A DNA stretch of 64,000 nucleotides. Origin: Deuterostichococcus epilithicus (Eukaryota > Chlorophyta > Trebouxiophyceae > Prasiolales > Stichococcaceae). Below, piece by piece: positions 34,933 through 45,969 of the stretch. The notes below the pieces were generated by a model. The model was not told the DNA's origin and did no database searches. It saw only the letters and a program-made list of their open reading frames with translations. The stretch spans positions 1,426,082 to 1,490,081 of the forward strand of contig JAVTLE010000011.1 of NCBI GenBank assembly GCA_033439295.1, read 5' to 3'. The first letter of the stretch is position 1; every line of letters starts with the position of its first letter. The translations under genes and the position numbers were made by a program.

Positions 34933-36101
34933 TCACTGCTCCGCCATCACAAAGCCGGGCATGCGCAGCAGGATCTTGGTGTTGTTGTCGCTGTCCAGCG
35001 CATGGTTCAGCGCCTCTGTGAATACGATAAACGAACTTGCTGCCTCAGGCGCCGGTAGTGATCGAGTTCTGCGGCATGCCTCACACCTGCTGGACGACAA
35101 CGCCTGCCGGCAGCGGCAATGACTCGTAGCTGCCTTTCTGCACTCCATATATGTCTGCCATGGACTCCGCAGTTAGGACCTCAGTTACGGCATCGCCCCG
35201 CGACCTCATCTATGCCTGTGAATATACATGAGTGCTCAGGCTTCGACATTCGCAAGCTTGAGTGTTTCAAAGGGGATGGATGTTGTTCAGCAAGACCGCA
35301 CCTCGAAGCCTGCAGTGTGGCTCTGGTTGTCCTCCTTGTGGACAGTGATCCGCTCCGAGATGTCCGTCGTCTCGATTGCCTCCTCCGGGTGCAGCCCCCG
35401 GTCGCGAAACACGCCGCCGCCAAAGGCGTCTGCAAAGTCCTCCTCGACCGTCTTCGTGATGCGGCCCGTCGCATCGTACTCCTCTCGCTGCATGCATGTG
35501 CGCACACCCCAGCATGAACGTCGGCAACACCCTGTCGTCAGCATGACGCAGATGTAGCTCTGCTTGCTTGTCGCGCAGCACAAGTGCGCACCTTCTTGGT
35601 GTCTGACAGCAATTCGTAGGCTGTCAGGATCTGCTTGAACTGTGCAGCGTCTCCGCCCTGCGGCGGGTGCAACAGCTTTCGATGCTGGGCAGAAGGCATG
35701 CTTTTCTGCCAGCAAGATGCATGTAATTAGCACATCTTCTACTAACACAGAGCTCTGATACAGATCTATCGTGTCTCATGTCATGGCATAGAGAGCGCGG
35801 CACTCCAGCACGTGGCGCCGCAAGTGGCCATGCACCGATAAGTGCCGCCGCTGAGTCTTCATCCTGGGCTCTGATATGGAATAAATTTTCCGTTGCAGTA
35901 CAACACCTTGTCCGGATGAGCTTTCGTGGCGAGATTGCGATAAGCTCGCTTCACCTGCAGCCAATTCAGGCACACAGTTTGCCACAGTCGCCACTCATGA
36001 CTCAACGCTGTCCGCCTCAGAAAGGGTGTGAGACCCACCTGCTTGTCCGTGGCCTGCTGCGAAATGCCAAGCAGCGCATACAAGCCAGCGTCGCCAGCCA
36101 T
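34933..36101 (-). CDS. Small DnaJ-domain (HSP40) protein
   Basis: Five exons on the minus strand: 36101-36039, 35954-35907, 35657-35592, 35487-35302 and 35043-34933. They sum to 157 residues. The J domain fills the first 60 residues, with LYALLGISQQATDKQ, VKRAYRNLATKAHPDK with the HPD tripeptide, and ILTAYELLSDTKKREEYDATG. The HPD loop stimulates the ATPase of an HSP70 partner. After it comes a segment DFADAFGGGVFRDRGLHPEE and HTAGFE. The last exon, with LNHALDSDNNTKILLRMPGF, is joined by phase but its acceptor (CTGAG) is weak, so the C-terminus is less certain. No Gly/Phe-rich or zinc-finger region is present, so it is a class C J protein. No transit peptide is visible. Confidence 0.8.
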
Positions 36102-36389
36102 CGCTGCGCTACTTGGACGCCTCAACAGAAAGCGGTGAGCTCAGACTGGCGCCCACAGCGGCGCGTCCGACCGAAATCGTTGAGTTTGACTTTGTTCTGG
36201 TTTGAGCCTGCAGTCGTGAGCTGGGCGAAGCAGTGAACAGGTCGCTGCAACCAAGTCGATCCAGCTCCCAGGGGGAAGGGAAGCGAGGCTTGTACTGATA
36301 GTCCCGCGGATCTCTGAAAAACGTGCGGGAGGTGCAGCACGCTCACACTGAGTTCTCGGCCCTCAACACTCCAGCAAGTACATAGCACG

Positions 36390-38164
36390 ATGGCCCTTCA
36401 AATCTGCACACAGCAGCTGCGCATCGCTGCCACCTGCGCTCGCGGTCACACCTTCAGATCAGCAGTGCCACGTCACCTTGCAGCCACAAGCCGCAAGGCG
36501 CTTGCTGGCGTGCCGGTCGTTCAGAGAACGGTCTCAAGCCAGAGCAGGAGCCGCTCGACGCTAGCAGGCGGCGTCTCGATGGCCGCAGCCGCCCAAACAC
36601 TCCACGACTTTCAGGCAAAGGCAAGCGTTCGAGGCAACCTCTCGAAGCTTCAGTGCCTTGCTGTGCACATGCTCGAGCTAGAGGCTTTGGCATGGCAAGA
36701 GAGCCTGCAGGGCTCAGAATGCGATGCTTCAGCCCGTCGGCCATTGTGTGGCTCAGTCTGCAGCATGGACGGCAGCATGAGGCAGGGCGCCGTCATTGCC
36801 TGCGCTCAAACACGTCTGCCTCATTTTCCTCCGCATGACCGTCCTCTGCGTCGGATCTGGTGTAGGCATCATAGCGATGCAGTGTCACCCTGACGGTCCC
36901 TGTACCACCCGCCATACAGGACATTGACGGCAAGACGGTGGACCTGTCGAAGTACAAGGGCAAGGTCCTCCTGGTGCGTGGCTCCGTTGCCGTGCTCAGT
37001 GGATTCTGCCATTTGTTTCTGTTAGGTGAACGCTTATGTGGAACGCTTATGTGGAAGACATACTAAGCGGATATGTACAGTCGTGCAGGTGGTGAACGTG
37101 GCCTCAGAGTGAGTCGGCTGGGCGTGGCTCCGTTGCCTCGCCCAGTGGATCTTGCAATTTGTCTATAACGCCTTGTGTGGACGACATACTCAGCGGATCT
37201 GGACAGTCGTGCAGGTGCGGATTCACAAAGCAATACACTGGCCTTGCGGAGCTTCACGATAAGTACAAGGGCAAGGGATTCGAGGTGAGCCTGCGGTATC
37301 CCAGCCTGTCCTCACTCCCTTCGCTTGGACACTGACATACACTGTCACTCGATGGGTAACCTTCTGACGCCTTGGGTTGCTGGATGTGCAGGTTCTGGCA
37401 TTCCCATGTGAGCGGCTTCCTCCTGAATTGCGGTGACGGTGCTGCCCCAGTCACTGGCGACCCAGGAACACCTGTCCTTAGAGTTGCCACAAGCGTGACG
37501 TGAGTCAATTTTCTGATGCACTGCGCAACAGGCAATCAGTTTGGGGGCCAGGAGCCGGGATCATCCGAGCAGATCAAGGCATTTGCCAAGAATAAGGGTC
37601 AGTTGCCTGATGTGCAACGCCTTTCCGCAATCATCTGCCTTGCAGCATGCGGCTGCAGATGCTGCAGCGTGATGCCGATGTGCATGGTCATACGAAAGCC
37701 GACCTTTCTGGGCCTGCAGGCGCCAGCTTCCAGATGTTTGACAAAGTGGACGTGAACGGAGCCAACGGTGAGTAATTGAATAACAAAGTTGGCATGCAGA
37801 CCCCGCAAGGCACATCAGTTCAGGACTTGGAAACCAGAGCGTCGTCCGGGTTTCATGCGCGCTTGTTTCTGACGGGCCGGGGCCTGCTGTTTCCCACAGC
37901 GGACCCGGTGTGGCAGCACCTGAAGTCGGCCAAGGGCGGCTTCTTGACTGCCGACATCAAGTGGAACTTCAGCAAGGTGAGGCGCAAGATAGTTGTATGT
38001 GTAGGCATGTGCGGCTCCTGCCGAGCCGGGCGTTCCGTCCGCCAGCCTTGATGGAGCATTTCCACTCGCAGTTCCTGATCGACAAGGATGGCAATGTGGC
38101 CAAGCGCTATGGCAGCACAACCACACCGGAGGACATCGAGAAAGATGTGTTGGAGCTGCTCTGA
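36390..38164 (+). CDS. GPX: Glutathione peroxidase-like thiol peroxidase, probably organelle-targeted
   Basis: Nine exons: 36390-36620, 36920-36973, 37089-37108, 37215-37284, 37392-37407, 37532-37597, 37720-37767, 37900-37976 and 38072-38164. They sum to 224 residues. The first 65 or so residues are basic, Ser/Ala-rich and free of acid groups, like a chloroplast or mitochondrial transit peptide. The core has DIDGKTVDLSKYKGKVLL, NVASE|CGFT with peroxidatic Cys103, FPCNQFGGQEPG with Gln137 and IKWNFSKF with Trp190, the classical catalytic set. It reduces lipid or hydrogen peroxides using thioredoxin or glutathione. The resolving Cys that plant relatives carry after the QEPG segment is absent (IKAFAKNKGASFQMF). 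Exons 3 and 5 are only 20 and 16 nt. Intron 1 starts with GC (AAG|GCAAGC). Introns 2 and 3 are copies of each other. Confidence 0.93.
36974..37214 (+). repeat. Two homologous neighbouring introns in the GPX gene
   Basis: Intron 36974-37088 and intron 37109-37214 flank a 20-nt exon. Both contain the blocks CGTGGCTCCGTTGCC, CAGTGGAT, CATTTGT or AATTTGT, GACATACT, AGCGGAT and the identical end ACAGTCGTGCAG. The two are about 110 nt long and align over nearly their full length. Confidence 0.85.
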
Positions 38165-39268
38165 GCGATTCTTTCCATCGCACATCACCGGCAGGAAGTG
38201 CCCTGCCTTCACTGGACTGGAAACTTGGTTGACGATGTCAAACCTGGACCTGAGTGGGCGACGTACAGATACTTCAAAGTGCTAGGTACCTACTTCGAAG
38301 CAGGTTGATCCAATTGCAAATGATCTGTGATGAACTCTTGACACAGAGGCATCAATTACCAGGTTAAACACCAAGTATACTTACTGGGTACGCATCCAGT
38401 AGTACTGCGATCGTCAGAAGTGGCCTGCTGGCCGCCCCCAGCTTGAACGTATTACAACTTCTGAGTCTCCGTCGTCCGAATGCACTTGCGCCCCGTCTGG
38501 GCGGCGGCCTTCGAAACACCCGCGAGAAGCACTCATCTCCACATCTTCCGCTGCTTATGCTCCTGTCTGCTCTTCACGTCAATAATGTGATGCGTCATCT
38601 GGGGGTGGCGGTGGCGGCTTTAAATGCGTCATTGGTGGCAGCGGCTGCGTCTTTGGACAAGCTGCTTTGAACCTCCAGCTTTGAACCGTGTGTCATGGGA
38701 GTTCTTGCAGTCGCGAACGGGTCGGCACCACCGCGGTAAATTAGTGCAGCGGATGCACTCCAGGGCGCCGATCAAGCATCAAGCAGCCTGTCAGCGAAGC
38801 GGCTGCCAGTGGCAGCCTGCCACGGAGTCGCATTTGTCAGGACTATCGGTGCGGATTGTATCGAGCACACCTGATAAGCTTTGCGGCACAAGTGCTGTGC
38901 TTGAACGATTCCTGACCAGGATCCGGTTGCAGCCCAGGCGTTCTGAGACAATCCTGCACGCGCGCAATGCTGTGAATCGGTTTCGGGAAGTATTTACCGC
39001 CGATCTGCACGCGCCGGGCTTCAGGTCTTTGCAGAGGTTTCTGTGGCTGCGCCGCAGCGCATCCCGTGCCGCCCAGTGCCGCCACCTGCAGCGCACTGAG
39101 ACCGTTCCGAAGGTCAGACTGCTGCGTCTGATCTGCTGTAGACAGACTGTCAGTCTGTGCAGACCTGCATCATCGACGCGCCGGCAGGCGCCCAGCCGGC
39201 GTAACCAGCATCCGTAGTGGCACCCTGAAGCACCTGCTCTGCTGCCCACGCATGTTCAGGCACCCGGC
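38165..39268. other. Intergenic, no gene seen
   Basis: About 1.1 kb lies between the GPX and FPGS genes. Two overlapping ORFs on opposite strands (38624-39217 plus, 38791-39249 minus) have Arg/Ser/Cys-rich, non-family-like translations. An upstream exon with an organelle transit peptide for FPGS could be hidden here, but I cannot support one. Confidence 0.4.
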
Positions 39269-42200
39269 ATGTGCCAGGCGGACGAGTATGAGAAGGCCCT
39301 GGTGGCACTCGGCGGCCTGATCTCCGGCAAGAAGCGGTCGCACGGCGAGAAGTGGCAGCACGCGTATGAGGGCATGCGGGTGTTTCTGGAGGTGCGCTGG
39401 TGGTCGTAGGAACCGGAAGCGACCGAGACTGTGCCTTGGCGCGTGCCTGAGCGTTTCGCAGCGCCATCCGCTGCTACTGAACGGCTGGTATCCCGAGATC
39501 CTGTCCTCAAGTGGAAGTTCATGACCAACATGGAAAGCTCATCTTCTGTTTTGTTTCAAATGCAAGCGCCTGGAACTGGACACCGAGCTGCACAAGCTCA
39601 AGGTGGTGCACGTCGCCGGCACCAAGGGCAAGGTGAGGCCCGCACCACCGCGACTGCTTACGAGCCTCGTGACCAGCACCGGCAAGCTCATGCAGTGTCA
39701 CCCATGGACCGGGACGGCATGACGACGCTGGGCGCGCAGTGTACTGCTCGCCAGTCATGCAGCAGTACTCATGTAGCAGCCCTCAGCAGAGGCGGGGCTG
39801 TGGGATGCAGGGCTCCACGTGCGCGATGGTAGAGAGCATCCTGCGGCACGCCGGCTACAAGACGGGCATGTTCACATCGCCGCACCTGGTGGACGTGCGG
39901 GAGCGCATCCGCCTCGACGGGTGTGCAGCTGGCTCTTCTCAGCCAGCAATGTGTTTCGAGGCCGCTGTGTCACTTTTCCCGACCTGTTTGTTTCTGCAGC
40001 ACTGGGCCAGCTGACCTGGTGGCATCCGGCCATTGCTGGTGGAGGGTAGCAGCAGCAGAAAGCGACATTCCCTCAACAAGGAAAGATCTACGCACCTACC
40101 CACGGTCGTCTCTCCTGATTGGGCAGACAGCCCATCGCGAAGGGCCTGTTCCTGGAGCACTTCTGGTGGTGCTACTCGCGGCTGGCAGACAAATCGGACG
40201 CTGAGTACGGCATGGCTGCCTACTTTCGCTTCCTCACCCTCGTCGGTGCGCCTTTGATTGATAATCTGTAGTCGACGACAGGCAACATAGAGACTGACCG
40301 AGACCCGCTGGCGCTGAAAAGCAGGGCACATCTCTGCACTGTGCGTCCAACAGCAGCTCGTGATCCCAGCCAATCTGCACCAGCCAGCTCACGCCTGAAG
40401 GCTACAGAGAAAAAGCCTGTCAAGCGCGGCTTGCTGAGGGCGTTCTCTGGGTGCTCGCATAGCCCTACGGACGTTCCTGCAAGAGGGCGTGGACGTGGCG
40501 ATCATGGAGGTGGGCCTGGGCGGCCGCCTGGACGCGACGAACTGCGTGCGGTCGCCGGTGGTGTGCGGCGTTGCCGCGCTGGGCTTCGACCACATGGACG
40601 TGCTGGGGCACACCCTGCCGGTGGGGAGCAACCCTCCTCTGGGCCTGAACTCGACATCACCTGCTGTATGAAGTGAATATCAATTGAAAGCTTCTGAGAT
40701 TAAAGGGCCGGGAGACAGATCCGGATGGAAGGGCCGGGGGCAAGAGACTAGGGGAGACGGTCAGCACTGCTGCACAGCATTAAGAGACCCCTGCAGCCCA
40801 CAGCCCGGCAGGCCTTGATGAGCAGGCTGCGCTGACTCCACACTGTATGGTTCGTATGTCGCAGGAGATCGCACGGGAAAAGGCGGGCATCTTCAAGGTC
40901 GGCGCGCCGGCGCTGACCGTGCCGCAGCCGCCGGATGCAATGGCCGCCCTGCAGGTGCCTGAGCGTATACAACATCCGCCACACAATGTATTGGTCTTGA
41001 TCTTGTCACATGCCCCATACCTCGAATTGCTCAGAGCTTGGCGGAAGGCCATCCCTCAATCTAAGAGTGAGAAGCATTTCTGCCGTCCGTGCCTCCGCTA
41101 CGTGCTCGTACATCAGCGCGTCCCTGGATGTTCAGCGAACAATCTGCGCAGGAAATAGCTACGAAGGTGGGCACGAGCCTGACGGTTGCAAGGCCGCTCG
41201 AGGAGCAGTACCGCCTGGAGAGCGGGGCGCAGCTGCAGATGCGGCTGGGCGGCGCACACCAGCTGCAGAATGCGTCCCTGGCGGTGGGTTTCCAGCCCTG
41301 CAACCATGTTTAACTTGGTACATACATGAGCCCAAGTGGAGTAGCTCTGGATCTGATTCAAGATGGCTGTGAAGCTCATGACTGGACCGAGCCTGCTCCT
41401 GGACCAACGACAACGGCGTTCGAGACCCCAAGCACAGCAGAGCCTGTGGCGGCTGCTGCCTGGTGCAGGTCGGGCTGGCGGCGGCATGGGAGGCGGCGGC
41501 GGGCAAGGAGGCAGGGGCGGCGGAGCGGCAGGCGCAGCTGTCGGCGGGGCAGCTGCCGGCGGCGTATGCGCAGGGCATTCAGGTCTGCGAGTGGCCCGGC
41601 AGGAGCCAGGTGCGTGTGGGCGCTCATGAGCCGCTCGAAGCCGATTCGCCAGGGTGTGCATGTGGGAGACGCTGCCAGGAGCGCAGGTCTCACGCCTTGG
41701 AGCGTGTGTCTTGCAGACCATAATGTGCAGACTGCTCTGCCCGGCGCAGCCGTTTCTGAAAAGTCACCCAGAACCTGTGGTGACTCAATGGAAGCGGCGT
41801 CGCCTGCTCAGTAGGATCACCCGAGTTCTCATGCGAGACGCGTAACCTGCTGCACTCTGCCTGCACTCTGCCTGCAACCTGCTTGCAACGTGCGTGCAGG
41901 TTGTGCACCAGGAGGTGCCATGCGGGTCAGCTGGCGATGATGGCGCCGCAGCGTCGAGGGTGTCCTACTTCCTGGACGGCGCGCACACGCCGGAGAGCAT
42001 GGCCACGTGCGCCGAGTGGTTCGCAGGCGCCGCCGGCGCGGCCGAGGCGCGGGTGCCGCCCGCGAACCTCGATGTGCACCGCGTGCTGGTCTTCAACTGC
42101 ATGCAGGTGACTCCCTGCCTGCCAGATGTGTGCCCATACCCTGGCCTGTGCCAGCCAGCAGAAGCGCAGTCACATGTCTGCAGCGCGCACAGTTGCGGTG

Positions 42201-43292
42201 CGCGACGGCTGGGGTCCTTCAGGCGTTGCGCTTCGCGACTGCCAATGCTGCAAAGGCTCGCACCGCCTCACGCCTGCCTTCTCACTTCTCGAGGCATGCT
42301 CTCGTGCTTGTAGTGCTGATGCACCCCTGTCGGATTGTACAGAGTGCCATGCGTACACAGACAGGACGCAGCTGGATCATCGGCAAACTCCAGCTTCCCA
42401 TCTCCTTCCCACTCCCGAAGGAAGATCCTCACAGAATGAGCGTGCGTTCTGCACAGGAGCGGGATCCGGAGTCGCTGCTGAGCCCCCTCATCCAGACGCT
42501 GCGGCAGCAGCGGGCACTGCCAGCGCACGTTCTCTTCGTGGTGCCCGACTCGTCCTACACCTCCTTGTCCAAGCGCGGCCCGGAGGGCGTGCTGCGCGAC
42601 ACCTCCTGGCAGCAGCGCCTGGCGTCCATCTGGCGTGCCAAGCTGGCCGCCTCAGAGCCAGACGCCGCGTCGGCGCCGCAGGTGGAGTTATGTCGCTGGC
42701 TGTCGCAGTGTATTTACCCCTGCTCTGCTCGGTGTTCCTTCCGAAGGCTGCTGCACGGTTTTGTTCCCCCTGCCGCTCCTCATCATGCTGCAGCAGGTTG
42801 GCGCGCTGTGGGGGACCTCGACTACTATCAGGCAGCATTCCAATCGATCTGCGTGTCCTTCCATCCCAGGCAAACGGCACACAGGCCAATGACAGCAGGA
42901 CCGCAGCAGCAGCCGCAGCGCCGCCGCCGAGGGGCAACAGCGGCCGGCCGGCGTCGCTGCCGCAGTTGCACGGGCAGGATGCGCGGCGCGGCGCGGCGGT
43001 GCCGTCGCTGGCAGACACGCTGAAGTGGCTGCAGCGCTGCGCCAGGGAGCAACCCCGGCGCCACATGCAGGTGTGGTGGCAGCTGCGTGCGGTGCTGTGC
43101 GCCGTCCATGTGCGTCACCGTTCCTTGCGCAGAAATCCATGTAGCGGGCCGTTACCGATATTACAGCCCGTCATTTCGACGAGATGTCGGTCTGCGCCCT
43201 TGCAGGTCCTCGTGACGGGCTCGCTGTATATCGTGGGTGACACACTGCGGCACCTGGGCAAAGCGCCGACAGGTCCTTCTGATGCCATTTGA
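39269..43292 (+). CDS. FPGS: Folylpolyglutamate synthase
   Basis: Twelve exons: 39269-39391, 39567-39632, 39811-39920, 40127-40245, 40463-40620, 40865-40954, 41152-41283, 41469-41609, 41900-42106, 42457-42681, 42870-43070 and 43206-43292. They sum to 552 residues, normal for eukaryotic FPGS. The enzyme adds glutamates to folates using ATP, which retains folates in the cell. The P-loop is split over exons 2 and 3 ([16 protein letters not shown]). Other family motifs are [74 protein letters not shown] with the glutamate-site Asp-Gly-Ala-His, and the C-terminal [19 protein letters not shown] low-complexity Ala/Pro insert (about residues 457-485) sits before the last conserved part. The N-terminus starts right at the domain, so a transit-peptide exon may be missed upstream. 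Confidence 0.93.
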
Positions 43293-43847
43293 GTGACCAA
43301 AGGCGCAGGTCCATGCTATGGCAGTATTGCAATACATCAGTCAGCACATGGTTCAGAATCCAGACCGAATTGAAATGGACATTTCTGGCACGGTGTGCAA
43401 GCAGCATCCGCTACCTAAATGCAAGGATGTTTCGGGGTCACAATACTGCCCCAACCCCCTCGAGCAGCAGATCTTCTGGGCTGACACAACGTGTGCTGCA
43501 GAAATCGGCTTCAGGCGTCTACCGAAGCGAGCGCAGGATCGTGCATCACTGCTCGCGATCTCCGGTTGTCCAGGATCTCCAGCCGAGATCGACGAGCAGC
43601 AAATTTCTCGTGTGCTATCGTGTATCACCAGGCTTCGACGGGTATTCGGCAACACGTGGGTTGTCATATTGGCTGACCCAAGCTGAACGAGCAGTACTGC
43701 CTTGAGTCTGCTGGCGAGAGCTGGTGATCGACTGCGGCGTCGCTGCCCCGCTCAAGACGGAGGCAGCACGGTCGGATCGCAGCTGCGTAGTCGTTGCAGT
43801 CCAGAGCCGGGGGCTGTAGCTGTTTCACTCTTAGAAGGCTCGCCAGC
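43293..43847. other. Intergenic, no gene seen
   Basis: These 555 bases lie between the FPGS stop and the ATG of the UBAC2-like gene. A plus ORF at 43318-43686 shows no recognisable family or splice pattern. The promoter of the downstream gene should be here. Confidence 0.4.
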
Positions 43848-45632
43848 ATGAGCTTCGGTGCGCTGCACGGCGTGCGGCGACCGCTTCATGCAAGGGAAAC
43901 GCACCTTGCATCGATGCCTGACCATGATGAGCGCCCAGACATGCGTAGCACTGTCTGCATCAAGCAAGAGAATAGCAAAACCGTCACCGACATGCACACG
44001 CATGCTCATCACTGCTAGCTGTGTGGCGCGGCGACAGGCGGAGCGCCCATCAGCAGGGCGCTTGTGCTGGCCACCGCTGGCAGCTCGGTGGTCGTGCAGG
44101 CGGTGCGCGCGGCACGAAGGCCGATGCCAGCGTATGCAGCCGCCTGGGAGGATGTGTTTGTGTTGCGCCACCCTGGCGAGCTGCTGTTTGGCGTGGGCCT
44201 GCTGTACTATTTCAGGTGACGGTCTGCACTGTTGGCAAGCTCGTCTGGACATCACAATCATCCCTACTGCATGGTTGTGGATGGAACACTCATCGCTGGT
44301 TGATGCTGCTCAACTCGGTTTCAAAATCATTCGGATGAAGACGATGTGTGCCACCGCAGGCTCTTTGAGCGGCAGCAGGGCACGGCGAAGTTTGGCGGCA
44401 GGGTGCTGATCACGTCTGGGCTCTCGTCCCTGTTCAGATACGCAGCAGCAACGGCTTTCAAGTGAGTCGTTCGAAGACTGGTCTGTTCCACCTTGCTCTG
44501 CTGTGCGCAGGGGCATGGACTGCTCATTCATATGCGCAGACAAGATGTCCGTGCAAACTGTCGTGTGAGTTCACGGCAGGTGGCGCTTTCCAAGCGGACC
44601 CTATGGCTTGCTGTTCAGCTGCTTCGTGCCTTTTGCGCTGGAGGTGCCGCCGCTGCACCGATTTCAGCTTTTTGGCCTGCACCTCACCGACAAGGTAAGG
44701 TCGGGGTTCAATCCGCAGATGCTGGAGGTCAAGCCCGATCACTGCTCGCCTGTCACGCAGATCCGACCCAGTGCTTGTATGATGAATGGCAACGAGCCTT
44801 GCTTGACCCTGGAGCAGCAGTGGCGCCTTCGTGCAGGCATTGCGCTGTGTGTCGGCGGACGCATGTGGCAACAATGTGAGACCACTGCCCGATATGTTGC
44901 AGGCGTTCATCTGGGCGGCGGGCTTGCAGCTGCTGCTCAGCGTGCCGCGGCTCACAGCGCCCGCTGGCGCAGCCGGGCTGCTGGCAGGAGCTGTCCACCA
45001 GCTCAGTCCCATTGGCATCAAAAGCCTCAAGGTGCTGCTCTATAGCACCACACCTTGCATCGTGTGAGAATTCGCGCATTCTCACAACGTCCTGACGAGG
45101 CAAATCACCACGCGTCCTGAATCGTGCCTGCCATGCTTGCAGCTGTTCAAAAGGGCAGCAGGTAAACAAAAGTTTGAGCAATTTTCTGCTTGCAGCTGCC
45201 ACGGTGGGCGTGCGCTCTGTTCGGCACCCAGGTGCCGGCGCAGCCGATGGTGCGGCATGCAGGACCATTGGGCTCAGCTCAACAGGCGGCCCACCAGCAA
45301 CAGCACCCTGCTGCAGGCCAACAGGTGAGACCGTGTCTGCAGGCCATGCGTGGGTGGGCTTGCGCCCTGCTTGCCAGCCGTTTGCTGTGCTTGGCATGCG
45401 ATTGTTCGACAATCCGGCATAGTACTGGGCAAATGACGTCTGGTTCGTTCGCACCGCATAGGCACCCCTGCAGCATCAGCATCAGCAGCAGCAGCAGCCG
45501 CCGCAGCTGCCGCAGCCAAGTCCGGAAGGTCTCGCACAGCTAGTTGCGATGGGCTTTGATGACACAAGGGCCGCGCAGGCCCTGCAGCACACTGGAAATG
45601 ACATTAATGCTGCCATCGCGTTCCTGGTCTGA
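43848..45632 (+). CDS. UBAC2-like rhomboid pseudoprotease with UBA domain
   Basis: Seven exons: 43848-43857, 44038-44215, 44360-44461, 44580-44694, 44903-45031, 45232-45324 and 45474-45632. They sum to 261 residues. The start ATG lies in a 10-nt exon (MSF) that joins in phase to GGAPISRALVL, matching the N-terminus of plant relatives. The membrane part has the conserved LLFGVGLLYYFRLFERQQGT and GPYGLLFSCFVPFALEVPPL segments and several hydrophobic spans. A Gln/His/Pro-rich linker follows, then a UBA ubiquitin-binding domain at the end (LAQLVAMGFDDTRAAQALQH, then NDINAAIAFLV). Animal UBAC2 is an ER membrane protein that works with ERAD components and retains UBXD8. No rhomboid Ser-His dyad is visible, in line with a pseudoprotease. 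Confidence 0.88.
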
Positions 45633-45778
45633 GACAACTCAACTGGCAGCTTTGGATTCGCGGTCCGATTCCATCGGCAGCAACCCGAGCTGCATTTTCT
45701 AATAACCACAAGCAATGCAAAAAGTTTCTGCCTTCGCAATCTCGCAAAAGTCTGCTGTGAGGCATGCATTGCCGGCTG

Positions 45779-45945
45779 GCTTAGCATGCACCATCTCACA
45801 GCCCCTCCCACACACACGCTCAAAACCTGGACCCGGACCGTCCCAAGCCCTGCCCCCCGGCTAGCCTAGCATGCACCAACTTACAGCCCTCCCACACACA
45901 CTCAAACCTGGACCCGGACCGCCCTAAGCCCTGGCCCCCGCTTGC
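45779..45945. repeat. Imperfect tandem repeat, unit about 85 bp
   Basis: Copy 1 (from 45779) and copy 2 (from 45864) share in order TAGCATGCACCA, TCACAGCCC or TTACAGCCC, TCCCACACACAC, CTGGACCCGGACCG and CCTGCCCCCC or CCTGGCCCCC. They differ by small gaps. The repeat lies in the 3' region shared by two convergent genes. Confidence 0.8.
45881..45885 (-). other. Candidate polyadenylation signal TGTAA (small minus-strand gene)
   Basis: TGTAA on the minus strand about 85 nt past the stop at 45970. It lies within copy 2 of the local tandem repeat; copy 1 has TCACA instead of TTACA, so only copy 2 has the signal. Confidence 0.45.
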
Positions 45946-45969
45946 CGCAGCAGCATGCCTCTCAAACAA

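Larger units (their letters stand above)
45633..45969. other. Intergenic between convergent genes, with tandem repeat and polyA signal
   Basis: These 337 bases hold an imperfect direct repeat (45779-45945, listed separately). TGTAA on the minus strand at 45885-45881 lies about 85 nt past the stop of the small minus-strand gene and is its likely polyadenylation signal. Confidence 0.5.

Noticed and set aside
37089-37112. Selenocysteine TGA in glutathione peroxidase
   Set aside because: The TGA is part of a good GTGAGT donor, and splicing to 37215 gives Cys in phase with the rest of a full-length protein.
38624-39217. 197-codon plus-strand ORF and overlapping minus ORF, upstream of FPGS
   Set aside because: The translation is rich in Arg, Cys and Ser without any known motif, the two strands are open equally, and no good splice link to FPGS was found.
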